Below are positions 31,682-40,767 of a DNA stretch of 48,050 nucleotides, in pieces (the stretch's first letter is position 1; each line of letters begins with the position of its first letter). A program made the translations under genes and the position numbers. Location: the NCBI GenBank assembly GCA_944385095.1, contig CALWVS010000016.1:1-48050 (forward strand), in the 5' to 3' direction. The notes beneath the pieces were generated by a model that was not told where the DNA came from, did no database searches, and saw nothing but the letters and a program-made list of their open reading frames with translations. The stretch is from an uncultured Oscillospiraceae bacterium. GTDB lineage: Bacteria; Bacillota; Clostridia; Oscillospirales; Oscillospiraceae.

Positions 31682-34306
31682 ATGGCTGAACTACACTATC
31701 GAAACACACCAGAACAATCTCTCCAATCGCTGGGCAGCACCCGCAATGGTCTGTCTACACAGGAAGCCACAGCACGGGCTGCCCAATATGGACCCAACAA
31801 GCTGTCAGAAGGTAAGAAAAAAAGCACTTTACAGGTATTTCTGGAGCAATTTAAGGATTTATTGGTTATTATCCTGTTGGTTGCTGCCTGTATCTCTGCT
31901 GCCTCAGGCAATTTAGAAAGCACAATTGTCATTTTTGCTGTGCTGATTCTAAATGCAATTCTGGGCACTGTCCAATATTTAAGGGCTGAAAAATCGTTGG
32001 AAAGTCTGAAAGCTATGTCCTCTCCCTCCGCTAAGGTGATGAGAAATGGAACTCGCATTGAAATTCCATCTGCTGAGGTTGTCCCCGGTGATATTGTTTT
32101 GCTGGAAGCTGGCGACATGGTGGTTGCAGATGGTCGTGTAATTGAAAACTTCTCTCTCAAGGTCAACGAAAGTTCCCTCACTGGTGAAAGTGAGGGGGTT
32201 GACAAAATGGTTGAGGCTCTCACCGCGGAACAGGTGGCTCTGGGAGACCAGAAAAACATGGTATTTTCCGGTTCTCTTGTCACCTATGGTCGTGCCACTG
32301 TGCTGGTCACTGCCACTGGCATGAATACAGAGTTAGGCAAAATTGCCGCTCTGATGAATCAGACCCAGCAGAGAAAAACCCCATTACAGGAAAGCCTTGA
32401 CAATTTTAGTGCCAAGCTTGCCATTGTGATTATGGTCATCTGTGCTTTGGTCTTTGCGCTTTCCGTCTTCCGTACTGGGATGAACATACTGGATTCCCTT
32501 ATGTTCGCTGTGGCTTTGGCTGTTGCTGCCATCCCTGAAGCCCTGTCCTCTATTGTCACCATTGTACTGGCAATGGGAACACAGAAAATGGCAAGACAGA
32601 ACGCCATTATGAAAGACTTAAAGGCTGTGGAAAGTCTGGGCAGTGTATCTGTCATTTGCTCTGACAAAACAGGTACACTGACACAGAACCGAATGACTCC
32701 CCAGAAAATCTATGCGGATGGTTCTCTGCTGGAAGGGCAGAATCTGGATTTGGTCAACGATGTGCAGAGACTGCTGTTAAAATCCGCTCTCCTTGCCAGT
32801 GATGCCACCAATGACCTGGAAACTGGTACATCCATTGGCGACCCAACAGAAGTGGCTCTTGTCATGTTGGGTGAACTGTTTGGCGTAGATGAGGTGCGTT
32901 ACCGTGAACAGCATCCCCGTTTGGGTGAACTGGCATTTGACTCCGACCGTAAACTGATGAGCACACTCCACAATATTGATGGAGTGCCTACTCTCTTTAC
33001 CAAAGGTGCCATTGATGTACTGTTGGACCGTTCCAAGTGGCTGTTGACCCATGAGGGACGTGTTCCCATGACCCCTGAGCGAAAAGAAGAAATTTCCCGT
33101 GTGAATATGGAACTTTCTATGGAAGGTCTGCGTGTATTGGCGTTTGCGTTCCGTGAATTGGACTCCGTACGTCCTCTGTCTTTAGAGGATGAATCAGAAT
33201 TTACCTTCATTGGTCTCATCTCTATGATTGACCCACCCAGACCAGAGGCCATTCAGGCTGTTGCAGATGCCAAACTGGGTGGTATTCGCACCATTATGAT
33301 TACTGGTGACCATAAGGTGACTGCTTCCGCCATTGCCCGTCAACTTGGTATTTTCCGAGATGGCGATGAGGCTCTCTCTGGTGTAGAACTGGACCAGATG
33401 AGCGATGCCGATTTGGACAAGAAACTGGATAAGATTTCTGTCTACGCCCGTGTCTCCCCCGAGCATAAAATCCGCATTGTAAACGCATGGCAGAGAAAAG
33501 GCAACATTGTATCGATGACAGGTGACGGTGTCAATGATGCCCCTGCACTGAAAAAAGCGGATATTGGCGTTGCAATGGGTATTACTGGTACTGAAGTCTC
33601 CAAAGATGCCGCCTCTATGATCTTGGCAGATGACAACTTTGCCACCATTGTGAAAGCAGTCGTCAACGGCAGAAGTGTATATGCAAACATCAAAAACGCC
33701 ATTCAGTTTTTACTGTCTGGTAACACTGCTGGCATCTTCTGTGTGCTCTATGCCTCCCTGCTTGCTCTGCCCGTACCATTTGAGCCTGTCCACCTGTTGT
33801 TTATCAACCTGCTCACTGACTCCATGCCTGCCATTGCCATTGGTATGGAACCAGCACGGAAGGGACTTTTGAAGCAGCCTCCCAGAAACCCCAAAGAACC
33901 TATTCTCAGTCAGGATTTGCTGACCCGTATTGGTGGTCAGGGTTTGTTGATTGCCATTGTTACCATGATTGCCTTCTATTTGGGCTATCAAAACGGGGAT
34001 GCTGCACTTGCCTCCACTATGGCATTTGGTACTTTGACCCTTGCCCGTTTGTTCCATGGCTTTAATTGCCGTGGTGCAGAATCTATTTTCAAGCTGAAAT
34101 TCTCCAGTAATGTATACTCCATCTATGCGTTCTTTGCTGGTGTTGTACTGCTTGGTCTGGTGTTGGTAGTGCCTCCTCTGAGAAGCCTCTTTATGATTGC
34201 TCCCTCCTTCGGTCTGGCTCATATGGGTGAAATTGTGCTTTTGGCTTTTATCCCAACTCTAATCATTCAGATAATCAAGCTGATTGCGGAACAGAAAAAC
34301 GCATAA
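31682..34306 (+). CDS. Cation-translocating P2-type ATPase (Ca2+/Mn2+ exporter)
   Basis: The 874-aa membrane pump has an N-terminal cation-ATPase domain, about ten helices, the actuator motif TGES (167-170), the phosphorylated D328 in DKTGTLT, and the hinge GDGVNDAPAL. Helix 4 carries IPEALSSIVT, against IPEGLPAVVT in SERCA-like calcium pumps. That change and the Mn2+ riboswitch leader favour Mn2+ export, as reported for L. lactis YoaB-type pumps; Ca2+ remains possible. AAGGAA precedes ATG 31682. It is a single-gene unit with terminator at 34341-34377. Confidence 0.93.
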   Translation: MAELHYRNTPEQSLQSLGSTRNGLSTQEATARAAQYGPNKLSEGKKKSTLQVFLEQFKDLLVIILLVAACISAASGNLESTIVIFAVLILNAILGTVQYLRAEKSLESLKAMSSPSAKVMRNGTRIEIPSAEVVPGDIVLLEAGDMVVADGRVIENFSLKVNESSLTGESEGVDKMVEALTAEQVALGDQKNMVFSGSLVTYGRATVLVTATGMNTELGKIAALMNQTQQRKTPLQESLDNFSAKLAIVIMVICALVFALSVFRTGMNILDSLMFAVALAVAAIPEALSSIVTIVLAMGTQKMARQNAIMKDLKAVESLGSVSVICSDKTGTLTQNRMTPQKIYADGSLLEGQNLDLVNDVQRLLLKSALLASDATNDLETGTSIGDPTEVALVMLGELFGVDEVRYREQHPRLGELAFDSDRKLMSTLHNIDGVPTLFTKGAIDVLLDRSKWLLTHEGRVPMTPERKEEISRVNMELSMEGLRVLAFAFRELDSVRPLSLEDESEFTFIGLISMIDPPRPEAIQAVADAKLGGIRTIMITGDHKVTASAIARQLGIFRDGDEALSGVELDQMSDADLDKKLDKISVYARVSPEHKIRIVNAWQRKGNIVSMTGDGVNDAPALKKADIGVAMGITGTEVSKDAASMILADDNFATIVKAVVNGRSVYANIKNAIQFLLSGNTAGIFCVLYASLLALPVPFEPVHLLFINLLTDSMPAIAIGMEPARKGLLKQPPRNPKEPILSQDLLTRIGGQGLLIAIVTMIAFYLGYQNGDAALASTMAFGTLTLARLFHGFNCRGAESIFKLKFSSNVYSIYAFFAGVVLLGLVLVVPPLRSLFMIAPSFGLAHMGEIVLLAFIPTLIIQIIKLIAEQKNA

Positions 34307-34340
34307 CCACACAGCATTCCACTACAAACAGAACAATACC

Positions 34341-34377
34341 GGGCACATGGAAAACCATCCATGTGCCCCTTTCTTTT
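34341..34377 (+). terminator. Terminator of the P-type ATPase gene
   Basis: A 10-bp stem GGGCACATGG/CCATGTGCCC followed by CTTTCTTTTT. Confidence 0.85.
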
Positions 34378-34394
34378 TCAAACCAGAAATCTGT

Positions 34395-34423
34395 TTGACT
34401 TGGTTTTGTCTTTGTTCTATGAT
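34395..34423 (+). promoter_or_regulatory. Promoter of the SUKH-like pair
   Basis: TTGACT, 17 bp, TATGAT, about 25 nt before the ATG at 34446. Confidence 0.6.
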
Positions 34424-34445
34424 TATAAAACGAGGTGAAATGATT

Positions 34446-35294
34446 ATGAAGTTCCATCTACCCATACAGGGTGATGCTACAAGCAGATTTCAACGATTAC
34501 AGTCATTTATTGCTCAATTTGACCCCAACTGGTTTAAACATCCTGAACCTGCAACAGAGGAAGAAATTGCACAACTCAAAGATACAGCAGGCATATCACA
34601 TCATCTATGTACTTGTGGTTTAAAAACATTTCCAAAAGAATACCAATGGTTTGCAGAGAATTTTGGAAAAAGTGGCATTGATTTTTCTTTCAATTACCAC
34701 CTTTCTTTGTCAGCCGTTGCTCACAATCACTCCATCAACCATCATCCTTATTCACCTTATTTTTATATAGGGAATGTTTGGATTAGCCCCTATCTCGCCT
34801 ATTACTATCCAGATAACAATGCAGAACCCTGTTTAGTTTGGGTGCCATCACTTGATTCTAACAGTCCCTGTTATCAAGCAGCAGATTCCTTGGAACAACT
34901 TTTATTTGCCTCCGCATTTTTAAACTATACCTACTATGAATATAAATTTAAAATAAAATGTTCTTTTCCTTCCTACTCCATCTTCGTGGAGTATGTTAAA
35001 CAGAAATTTGGAACACCAACAGAGCACAATTATGAAGCAATCTGTACCACTTTGATGAAACAAGTTTCCTCCATACTACAATCACACCAGTTTGAATGTG
35101 CATGGTTTAGCACATATTCAGACCAATTTTGGTTTCAAGATGACCTATGTTTTATTTTGTCACGGAACAATGACCCAGATACAATATCAGATTTTGTAGT
35201 GGGATACCTTGGCAGCCATACAAAACACGGAATAGAACACATAGTATCCATCATGAAATGTAACGGTTTCTCCTGTACACCGATTTTTACCTAA
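34446..35294 (+). CDS. SMI1/KNR4 (SUKH)-like protein, putative toxin immunity
   Basis: A 282-aa predicted soluble protein rich in aromatic residues. The N-terminal block, DPNWFKHPEPATEEEIAQL and later FPKEYQWFAENFGKSG, resembles the opening of SUKH-superfamily proteins, where a helix pair precedes a beta-rich core. SUKH proteins often serve as immunity proteins against polymorphic toxins, but no toxin lies nearby. The next gene has a matching N-terminus (NPEYFSQPPEP..TEED), so the two are likely paralogs. ATG 34446 is 8 nt after GAGGTG. The gene is visibly richer in A+T than its neighbours. The family call is tentative. Confidence 0.6.
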   Translation: MKFHLPIQGDATSRFQRLQSFIAQFDPNWFKHPEPATEEEIAQLKDTAGISHHLCTCGLKTFPKEYQWFAENFGKSGIDFSFNYHLSLSAVAHNHSINHHPYSPYFYIGNVWISPYLAYYYPDNNAEPCLVWVPSLDSNSPCYQAADSLEQLLFASAFLNYTYYEYKFKIKCSFPSYSIFVEYVKQKFGTPTEHNYEAICTTLMKQVSSILQSHQFECAWFSTYSDQFWFQDDLCFILSRNNDPDTISDFVVGYLGSHTKHGIEHIVSIMKCNGFSCTPIFT

Positions 35295-35334
35295 ACGAAC
35301 TGTTCCACCCTACCAAAACAGAAGGAGTGATTTT

Positions 35335-35997
35335 GTGAGTACCGCAAAAGAATATTTGGATTTCCTATTCCAGCATAACCCTGAATACTTTTCACAGCCA
35401 CCAGAACCATCCACCTTAACAGAAGAAGATTTGCACTGGATGGAAGAACAGCTTGGCTATTCTCTGCCAGCCCAATTCCGGGCGTTTCTAACCTGCTATC
35501 AACTGGCAGAAATCATGGTATATCTCACATTTTGTGGGGAATTGGCTGCAAGCCTCTACTACTCATTTTCAAAAGAAAAACATGGGTATCTGCCCAGTGA
35601 TAGCACTGATTTTGTAGTGGTAGATTTTAAGTGGTATCCCATACTTGGAACTTCTGGATCTGACTATCTTACACAGTTCAAGCACGATGAATTGTGTGAA
35701 TGCTGGCTGACTGCTGGTTTTATCCATATTGGAGATTTCTATATGGAATCTTATTATGTCTTTTACGATTTATTAACGGAAAAAGTCTGTTATATCCACA
35801 ATGAAGAAATTATGGAATCTCCTGTTGATTGGGATGATAGGGACAATATCAGGCACTTTATGTTAAACCATGCCAGCATTCTCTGCAATGAATGGAATGA
35901 TTTCTTACATTTGGTTTGTCTGGGTGAACCTTATGATGATGAAGATAATATGCTGTTTTTGGAGGAAGCAATAGAAACAGACGATATTGCAAATTGA
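35335..35997 (+). CDS. SMI1/KNR4 (SUKH) family protein, putative toxin immunity
   Basis: A 220-aa soluble protein. LTEEDLHWMEEQLGYSLPAQ followed by FRAFLTCYQ is the classical SUKH opening (acidic helix, then LPxxFxxFL). The remainder is acidic and aromatic and ends in an Asp/Glu-rich tail (YDDEDNMLFLEEAIETDD). The family includes cell-wall regulator Smi1 in yeast and many bacterial immunity proteins. Start is GTG 35335 with AAGGAG upstream, 40 nt after the first SUKH-like gene, so both are likely one transcript. No partner toxin is seen. Confidence 0.75.
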   Translation: MSTAKEYLDFLFQHNPEYFSQPPEPSTLTEEDLHWMEEQLGYSLPAQFRAFLTCYQLAEIMVYLTFCGELAASLYYSFSKEKHGYLPSDSTDFVVVDFKWYPILGTSGSDYLTQFKHDELCECWLTAGFIHIGDFYMESYYVFYDLLTEKVCYIHNEEIMESPVDWDDRDNIRHFMLNHASILCNEWNDFLHLVCLGEPYDDEDNMLFLEEAIETDDIAN

Positions 35998-36029
35998 GTG
36001 GGTATACAGTTGTACATTATATTGTATGG

Positions 36030-37307
36030 CTATAAAATGAGCCGAAAACAGAACCGCCCCCTCTCCTGCGTAAATTGATAGATGGCATCATATTTTTTAC
36101 AAAAGGCAGAAATGGACTGTACCCCCAAACCGTGTCCCTCTTGATTAGATATAGGTAAGCCCCATTCATCAAACTGCACCTGATTGGTGCAAGGGTTGGA
36201 GATTTCCAGCATCAGGGAGGGATGACTGACTACTTTGCAGCAAATTTTTCGTTGTGCCGCAGAAAGCAGCAAATTGGCATGTATCGCATTTTCCAACGCA
36301 TTGGCAAAGACAATGGCCAACTCTCCTTCATCTACTGGCAGTGTGTTTGATAAGGAAATTTTCGTTTCTACTAAAATATTCTGTTTTCTGGCTTGATCGA
36401 AGTAGGCAGAAAATACAGCGTCCAGTATGGGAGGAGTACACCACCGCATTTGCTTCTGTTCATCCAGATGTTTCTCTGCGTTATTTAAGAAATGCAAAGC
36501 GGCTTCCTTTTCTCCTCGTGACACCAACTCCACAACAACTTGAAGTTGATGGCGCAAATCATGCCTCTGGATTCGGATGTCTTCCTCCACTTCTCTTACT
36601 TTTTTCAATTTCTCCTTCAACGCTGAAATCTGAATTGCCAGTAGTGCGGAGTTTTGTTGTTCCAACTGAATGTGGTATTGTGCAATGAGGCTTTTGAATA
36701 CAACAATGTATACAATCACCAATGGAATGATAGCAGCATATAGATATATTTTCTGCGTATGATTTTGAATGTAAAGATTAGGCCAAGCTGCCAAAAAAAT
36801 AAGATAGCCACAAAATGAACAAGGAATGAGCGTGAGTATTCCCCAGCGAGTGGGCATTACCTTGAGCAACATACGAAATGGATGTCTTACATATCGCCAC
36901 TCAAGCCAGATGACTGTAAAATAAAAAACACACATCAGCAGAATATTTACCAGATTGGAGAGGTGTAGCCACTCTGTCAATGAGCGAATCATGGAGGCGG
37001 CTAGTAATGATAACAGAATTTGTGTAATGTAATTAAAAACAGCTTGTGCAGGAGTGTCGTTGGCTGCCCAGTAGGTGAGAGCTGTGGCTGGGATAGAAAT
37101 GGTGAAGAAAAACAGGCGGAGTAACAGCAATTCTCCACCCAACCACAACAATACAATACTGGAAGCAATTACCCAAATACAATAAATCCCCAGAATGCAT
37201 ACTAATTTTCTCTTTGCAAATCGGAATTCCGTCAGGCTTGCCATCATCCCCACTGTTACCATTGTCAGAAAAAACGTACGGAAAACAAGAAAAAAAAGAT
37301 TTGTCAC
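36030..37307 (-). CDS. AgrC-like sensor histidine kinase (GHKL, HPK10 type)
   Basis: The 425-aa protein has six or seven N-terminal membrane helices (about 1-210), a coiled linker (LLAIQISALKEKLKKVREVEE), and the H-box RHDLRHQLQ with probable phospho-acceptor H249. The ATPase domain contains FANALENAIHA and GHGLGVQSI. This is the class that senses autoinducing peptides in agr, com and bacteriocin systems. GTG 37307 overlaps the response-regulator stop (GTGA) and has AAAGGAG, which fixes the start. No agrB, agrD or transporter gene is adjacent, so the ligand is unknown. The last gene on this strand converges with the SUKH genes. Confidence 0.88.
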   Translation of the reverse strand: MTNLFFLVFRTFFLTMVTVGMMASLTEFRFAKRKLVCILGIYCIWVIASSIVLLWLGGELLLLRLFFFTISIPATALTYWAANDTPAQAVFNYITQILLSLLAASMIRSLTEWLHLSNLVNILLMCVFYFTVIWLEWRYVRHPFRMLLKVMPTRWGILTLIPCSFCGYLIFLAAWPNLYIQNHTQKIYLYAAIIPLVIVYIVVFKSLIAQYHIQLEQQNSALLAIQISALKEKLKKVREVEEDIRIQRHDLRHQLQVVVELVSRGEKEAALHFLNNAEKHLDEQKQMRWCTPPILDAVFSAYFDQARKQNILVETKISLSNTLPVDEGELAIVFANALENAIHANLLLSAAQRKICCKVVSHPSLMLEISNPCTNQVQFDEWGLPISNQEGHGLGVQSISAFCKKYDAIYQFTQERGRFCFRLIL

Positions 37308-38041
37308 AAGAAAGACTCCTTTCCCAACCAGTAGTTTCCCCAATGTTTCTTAAACTCTGGGGCTACTGTCCTTGGAAGCACAATAGTCTCTCCTGTGTCC
37401 AAATAAATCTTTTGGTTGTTTACTTTGACTACATGTTGAAAGTTTAATACATAACTGGCACCACACATATAAAATCGCTGATCCTCCAATAACGGTGCCA
37501 CCAATTCCTTGAAAGAAATTCGAATGGTTTGAGAATCGACCACACCATCTGTACAGTTATATCGTGCAACCCGCCCCACACGTTCCACATAACAAAGGTT
37601 GTCCAGTTGAATTCTACTGGCACCCTCTGCCGTGTGAACAATAATCACCTTTTGCTGGCTCTGATTTCGCTTCTGAATGACCCGATCTAATACAGAATAT
37701 AACTTCTCCTCCTGTACAGGTTTCAGCAAATAAGAAAAGGCTTCTACATCATAACTGTCCGCAGCAAATCCATTTGAGTTGGTGAGGAATATAATCTCTC
37801 CTCTGCTACCAAGTTGACGCAGTCTACGACCTATTTCCATCCCATTCATCTCTGGCATGAGAATATCCAACAAATAGAGATCAAATCCACCATACTTTTC
37901 TATATGGGACAGCAGTGTTTCACCACTTCCAAACACTTGAATCTCACCACAAAGAAAGGATCTTGCAGAAAGATAACTTTGAAGCAAATCAAATGCAGCA
38001 TTTTGATGGACCACCTCATCATCACAGATAGCAATACGCAA
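37304..38041 (-). CDS. LytTR response regulator (AgrA/LytR type)
   Basis: The 245-aa cytosolic regulator has a receiver domain (D7-D8, phospho-acceptor D59 in LLDILMP, K107 in LLKPV) and a C-terminal LytTR DNA-binding domain (about 135-235; LCYVERVGRVARY, SFKELVAPLL, NFQHVVKVN). The start is TTG 38041 with AGGGGTGA upstream, inferred because MRIAICDDE is the canonical opening. It forms an operon with the kinase. Promoter at 38138-38166. The divergent SepF-like operon is its closest possible target. Confidence 0.9.
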   Translation of the reverse strand: MRIAICDDEVVHQNAAFDLLQSYLSARSFLCGEIQVFGSGETLLSHIEKYGGFDLYLLDILMPEMNGMEIGRRLRQLGSRGEIIFLTNSNGFAADSYDVEAFSYLLKPVQEEKLYSVLDRVIQKRNQSQQKVIIVHTAEGASRIQLDNLCYVERVGRVARYNCTDGVVDSQTIRISFKELVAPLLEDQRFYMCGASYVLNFQHVVKVNNQKIYLDTGETIVLPRTVAPEFKKHWGNYWLGKESFL

Positions 38042-38137
38042 CAGATCACCCCTACTTCCAATATTTCAGCAAATTTAACGCAAATTCCTACCAATTTTGC
38101 ACAAAACAACAATTCAATGGACTTTTTTGTTATTATT

Positions 38138-38166
38138 ACCATAACATCATCTTATATCACTGTCAA
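38138..38166 (-). promoter_or_regulatory. Promoter of the two-component operon
   Basis: On the minus strand: TTGACA, 17 bp, TATGGT, giving a leader of about 90 nt. An inverted repeat CTGT-N6-ACAG (38160-38173) overlaps the -35 box and lies between the two divergent operons. Confidence 0.65.
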
Positions 38167-38233
38167 GTAACAGAATATGTACAAATTGGGAAGAAAAAGT
38201 GGTTGAGATATGAGTGAGAAAGGGAGCGATTTT

Positions 38234-38515
38234 ATGAACAAGCTTATCTATCTTGTGGATTGGTTTCATTCCCGTGGACAGTTCATCTGCCCCAGTTCAT
38301 TTGATGAGATTGAAAGAATTGCTCATATATTACTTCATCAAAAATCTGTTTCCGTCGATTTGAGCCGTCTAAATTCAGAAGATAAGATGAGGGTACTATA
38401 TTTTTTGAGTGGAATATCCTATGCAATCAATGGAACGATTGCTCAAATTTCCGCTACAAAATATAAGTTTTCCGCCTCTGATGATACCCACCTAAAGGAA
38501 ATTAACCAAAATTAA
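38234..38515 (+). CDS. Minimal SepF-like protein
   Basis: A 93-aa protein. CPSSFDEIERIAHILLHQKS, VSVDLSRLNSEDKMRVLYFL and FLSGISYAINGTIAQI match the SepF core (cell-division protein that bundles FtsZ). The FLSGxxYAxxGxIxxI block is well kept. The N-terminal MNKLIYLVDWFH could be the membrane-targeting amphipathic helix, but the long linker of normal SepF is absent. It sits beside a two-component system instead of ylm/division genes, so it is probably a specialised paralog. AAAGGGAG fixes ATG 38234. Confidence 0.7.
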   Translation: MNKLIYLVDWFHSRGQFICPSSFDEIERIAHILLHQKSVSVDLSRLNSEDKMRVLYFLSGISYAINGTIAQISATKYKFSASDDTHLKEINQN

Positions 38516-38559
38516 GCTTCGAACCATGCAAATAAGATGCAAAACTGAGAGGAAAGGTC

Positions 38560-39006
38560 ATGCAACACAGAAACCTTGAACCTGTTTTTCAATACCTAGA
38601 ACAACTGTTGATGCAATACAAGCAGGAAATGGACCCAAACAGATACCAATATTGCGCTCATATTGTCCATACTTTTCATCAATGGTACCTCTATCATGCT
38701 CTGTCAGCTAATGATCTGTATCTGCTGCTGATGAACCAAGAGAATACAGATTCTATCAGTATATTTGACTGTGCCCAGTGTAGTTCTGTAGAAGAATGTG
38801 GGTATTTGTACTATGTGTGGAACAGCATACTTTCCATTCTTATGGTAATGGTGTATGTTGCTTATGAATTTGAGGGAAGTTCCTATATCCCACAAGATAT
38901 AGAACAAATCAATCCACAAAAGGTAGATCGATTTTTTGAGCAGATTGAGAAGAAAATTACACCAAAAGAATTATTGGAACTTTACTTGAAAGAGCTTTGT
39001 TATTAA
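38560..39006 (+). CDS. Hypothetical helical protein (148 aa)
   Basis: Predicted mostly alpha-helical and soluble, with a moderately hydrophobic central helix (YYVWNSILSILMVMVYVAYE) and acidic ends; two cysteines are close together (FDCAQCSS). It starts 45 nt after the SepF-like gene, with GAGAGGAAAGG upstream of ATG 38560, and shares its terminator with the convergent sugar operon. Its size, helicity and central tryptophan recall helical immunity families such as Imm6, but I cannot confirm this. Function unknown. Confidence 0.65.
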   Translation: MQHRNLEPVFQYLEQLLMQYKQEMDPNRYQYCAHIVHTFHQWYLYHALSANDLYLLLMNQENTDSISIFDCAQCSSVEECGYLYYVWNSILSILMVMVYVAYEFEGSSYIPQDIEQINPQKVDRFFEQIEKKITPKELLELYLKELCY

Positions 39007-39026
39007 CAAGTTCCACTTAGTACAAT

Positions 39027-39063
39027 AAAAAACCAGCAGAAAGAAACTTTCTGCTGGTTTTTT
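39027..39063. terminator. Bidirectional terminator between the island and the sugar operon
   Basis: A 17-bp perfect stem (AAAAAACCAGCAGAAAG and complement) with an AAA loop. Confidence 0.9.
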
Positions 39064-39095
39064 GCTTATTTTTACTCTGTAACAATTCTATTGTA

Positions 39096-40673
39096 TCAGT
39101 TGCGGAACTCCTCAGGTACCTGATCAATAGTAACCCATTTCTTCATTGCTTCTTCCACACTCATACCATTGTCAATGGCATGTTTGCGGGCGGCATTAAC
39201 AGCCTGAATTTCCTTCATACGCTCACCAGTCAAGGCGTATCCCTTCATGGCAATTAGGGTTGCAGCCCATGCCACCATAGGAATGATACAGAACAGAATG
39301 ATAACAACCCAGTTCATACCAGGACGGAAGGGATCATCGCCACCAGGCAGAGCAGCTGTAAAGCCGATGGCAGCAGCAGCCAAACCTACCACAGTGGAGC
39401 TGAGAGAGGAAACCAGTTTATCTACCAGAGAAAACAGGGTTCCAATGATGCCAGGAACGAAGTTACCAGTGCGGTAAGTCTCATAGTCAGAACAGTCAGC
39501 TACCATGGGAATGGGCATATCCGCAGTGGCATAATAGGCACCATAGCCAATACCAAAGAACAACACAAACAAAATGGTATACAGGTTAATGGACAGTTTT
39601 CCATCTGTAAAGAGAGAGAGATGGAAGGCGGGGTTATCTGGGCTCCACAAAATCAGCAGAACCAAAACTGCCACATACATCACCAGAGCTACACTGACAT
39701 AACGCATCAAAGAGGCACGCTGTCCCTGCTTTTGAGAGGTGCGTACAGTCAGTACAAAGAAGGGGGCAGAAAATACATAGCCCGCAATCATCATAGGCAG
39801 ATAGAGACCATCATAGTTGCCCATCATACCGCCATATAACATACAGAGAACAGCGGTATTGGTGGCGATTGCCAGTGCCAGCTTACAGCCTGCACCAGCC
39901 ACCATGAGACGCTGTAATGGCTCATTGGAGAGAATGATGCTCAAATACTCAGACACTTTCACCTTCTGCTGTGCCTTGCTGCCCAGTCCAAAGTACTCTG
40001 GTCTATCCTTCTCCCAAATACCAATCACAGCCAGTGCAGTCAGTGCAATGGAAATGATAATAGAAACAGGAATCAGCGCATTAAAAAATGCCTGTGTGGT
40101 GTAGTCACCCACTTTAGAACGAATCACAGGAGCCAAAACCTGAATGGCACCCATACCCACCATACTGGCTACCAGATTGAACACGGTAAACATAGGACGC
40201 TGCTTGGGGTCGTTGGTCAACACAGTTTGAGCAGAACGAGTCACAGAGGTCTGGAAGGTATATCCAATGACATAAATGGCATAAAACAGCACATACAGCG
40301 TATACCGCAGCCACATGGTGCTTTCTGGTACCAACTGGGTACAGAAATAGAGCAATATGGAGCTGATTGCCATAATCAGATTTCCCAAAATCATATAGGG
40401 ACGGAATTTACCAAATTTACCATTGGTTTTGTCAATCAAAGCACCAATGATAGGGTCCGTAATGGCATCGAAAAGACGCATTACTGTGACCATTGTGCTG
40501 GCAAATACAACCAGCAATCCCAATACACCGCCATAGTAGGCAATGTAGGAAGATGTCAAAATATAGTAGACATTGGTTGCACCATTGTTAAATGGAAACA
40601 GCACCAACTGATAGGGCTTTGCCCGATTCAGGCGTGGACTGCCTGAATTGTTTTTATTTGTATTCTCATTCAT
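39096..40673 (-). CDS. Glycoside-pentoside-hexuronide (GPH/MFS) sugar symporter
   Basis: The 525-aa carrier has about 12 helices. The GPH hallmark RLFDAITDPIIGALIDKTNG appears after helix 2, and ADCSDYETYRTG in the second half is also typical of this family. It imports a galactoside, glucoside or oligosaccharide with Na+ or H+. It is the last gene of the GH2-GH3 operon, so its substrate is probably the sugar cut by those enzymes. ATG 40673 follows AGAGGAAATC. A GC-rich hairpin without a T-run (about 40700-40733) precedes it and may tune expression. Confidence 0.93.
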   Translation of the reverse strand: MNENTNKNNSGSPRLNRAKPYQLVLFPFNNGATNVYYILTSSYIAYYGGVLGLLVVFASTMVTVMRLFDAITDPIIGALIDKTNGKFGKFRPYMILGNLIMAISSILLYFCTQLVPESTMWLRYTLYVLFYAIYVIGYTFQTSVTRSAQTVLTNDPKQRPMFTVFNLVASMVGMGAIQVLAPVIRSKVGDYTTQAFFNALIPVSIIISIALTALAVIGIWEKDRPEYFGLGSKAQQKVKVSEYLSIILSNEPLQRLMVAGAGCKLALAIATNTAVLCMLYGGMMGNYDGLYLPMMIAGYVFSAPFFVLTVRTSQKQGQRASLMRYVSVALVMYVAVLVLLILWSPDNPAFHLSLFTDGKLSINLYTILFVLFFGIGYGAYYATADMPIPMVADCSDYETYRTGNFVPGIIGTLFSLVDKLVSSLSSTVVGLAAAAIGFTAALPGGDDPFRPGMNWVVIILFCIIPMVAWAATLIAMKGYALTGERMKEIQAVNAARKHAIDNGMSVEEAMKKWVTIDQVPEEFRN

Positions 40674-40767
40674 GTGATTTCCTCTTTCAACTGCCACAGA
40701 AGGCCATCCCGCCCGAAAGCAGGACGGCCTTCATCATGGCATTCCTTAGATAAATGGGTCCTTTACT

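Noticed and set aside
36004-36016. ACAGTTGTA after the SUKH genes, considered as a LytTR binding half-site
   Set aside because: A single short match in an AT-rich stretch, not near a promoter and with no second half-site.
38117-38170. A 17-codon hydrophobic peptide near the AgrC/AgrA pair, considered as an AgrD-like signal
   Set aside because: It has no ribosome site, no cysteine or charged tail typical of AgrD, and overlaps the kinase operon's promoter.
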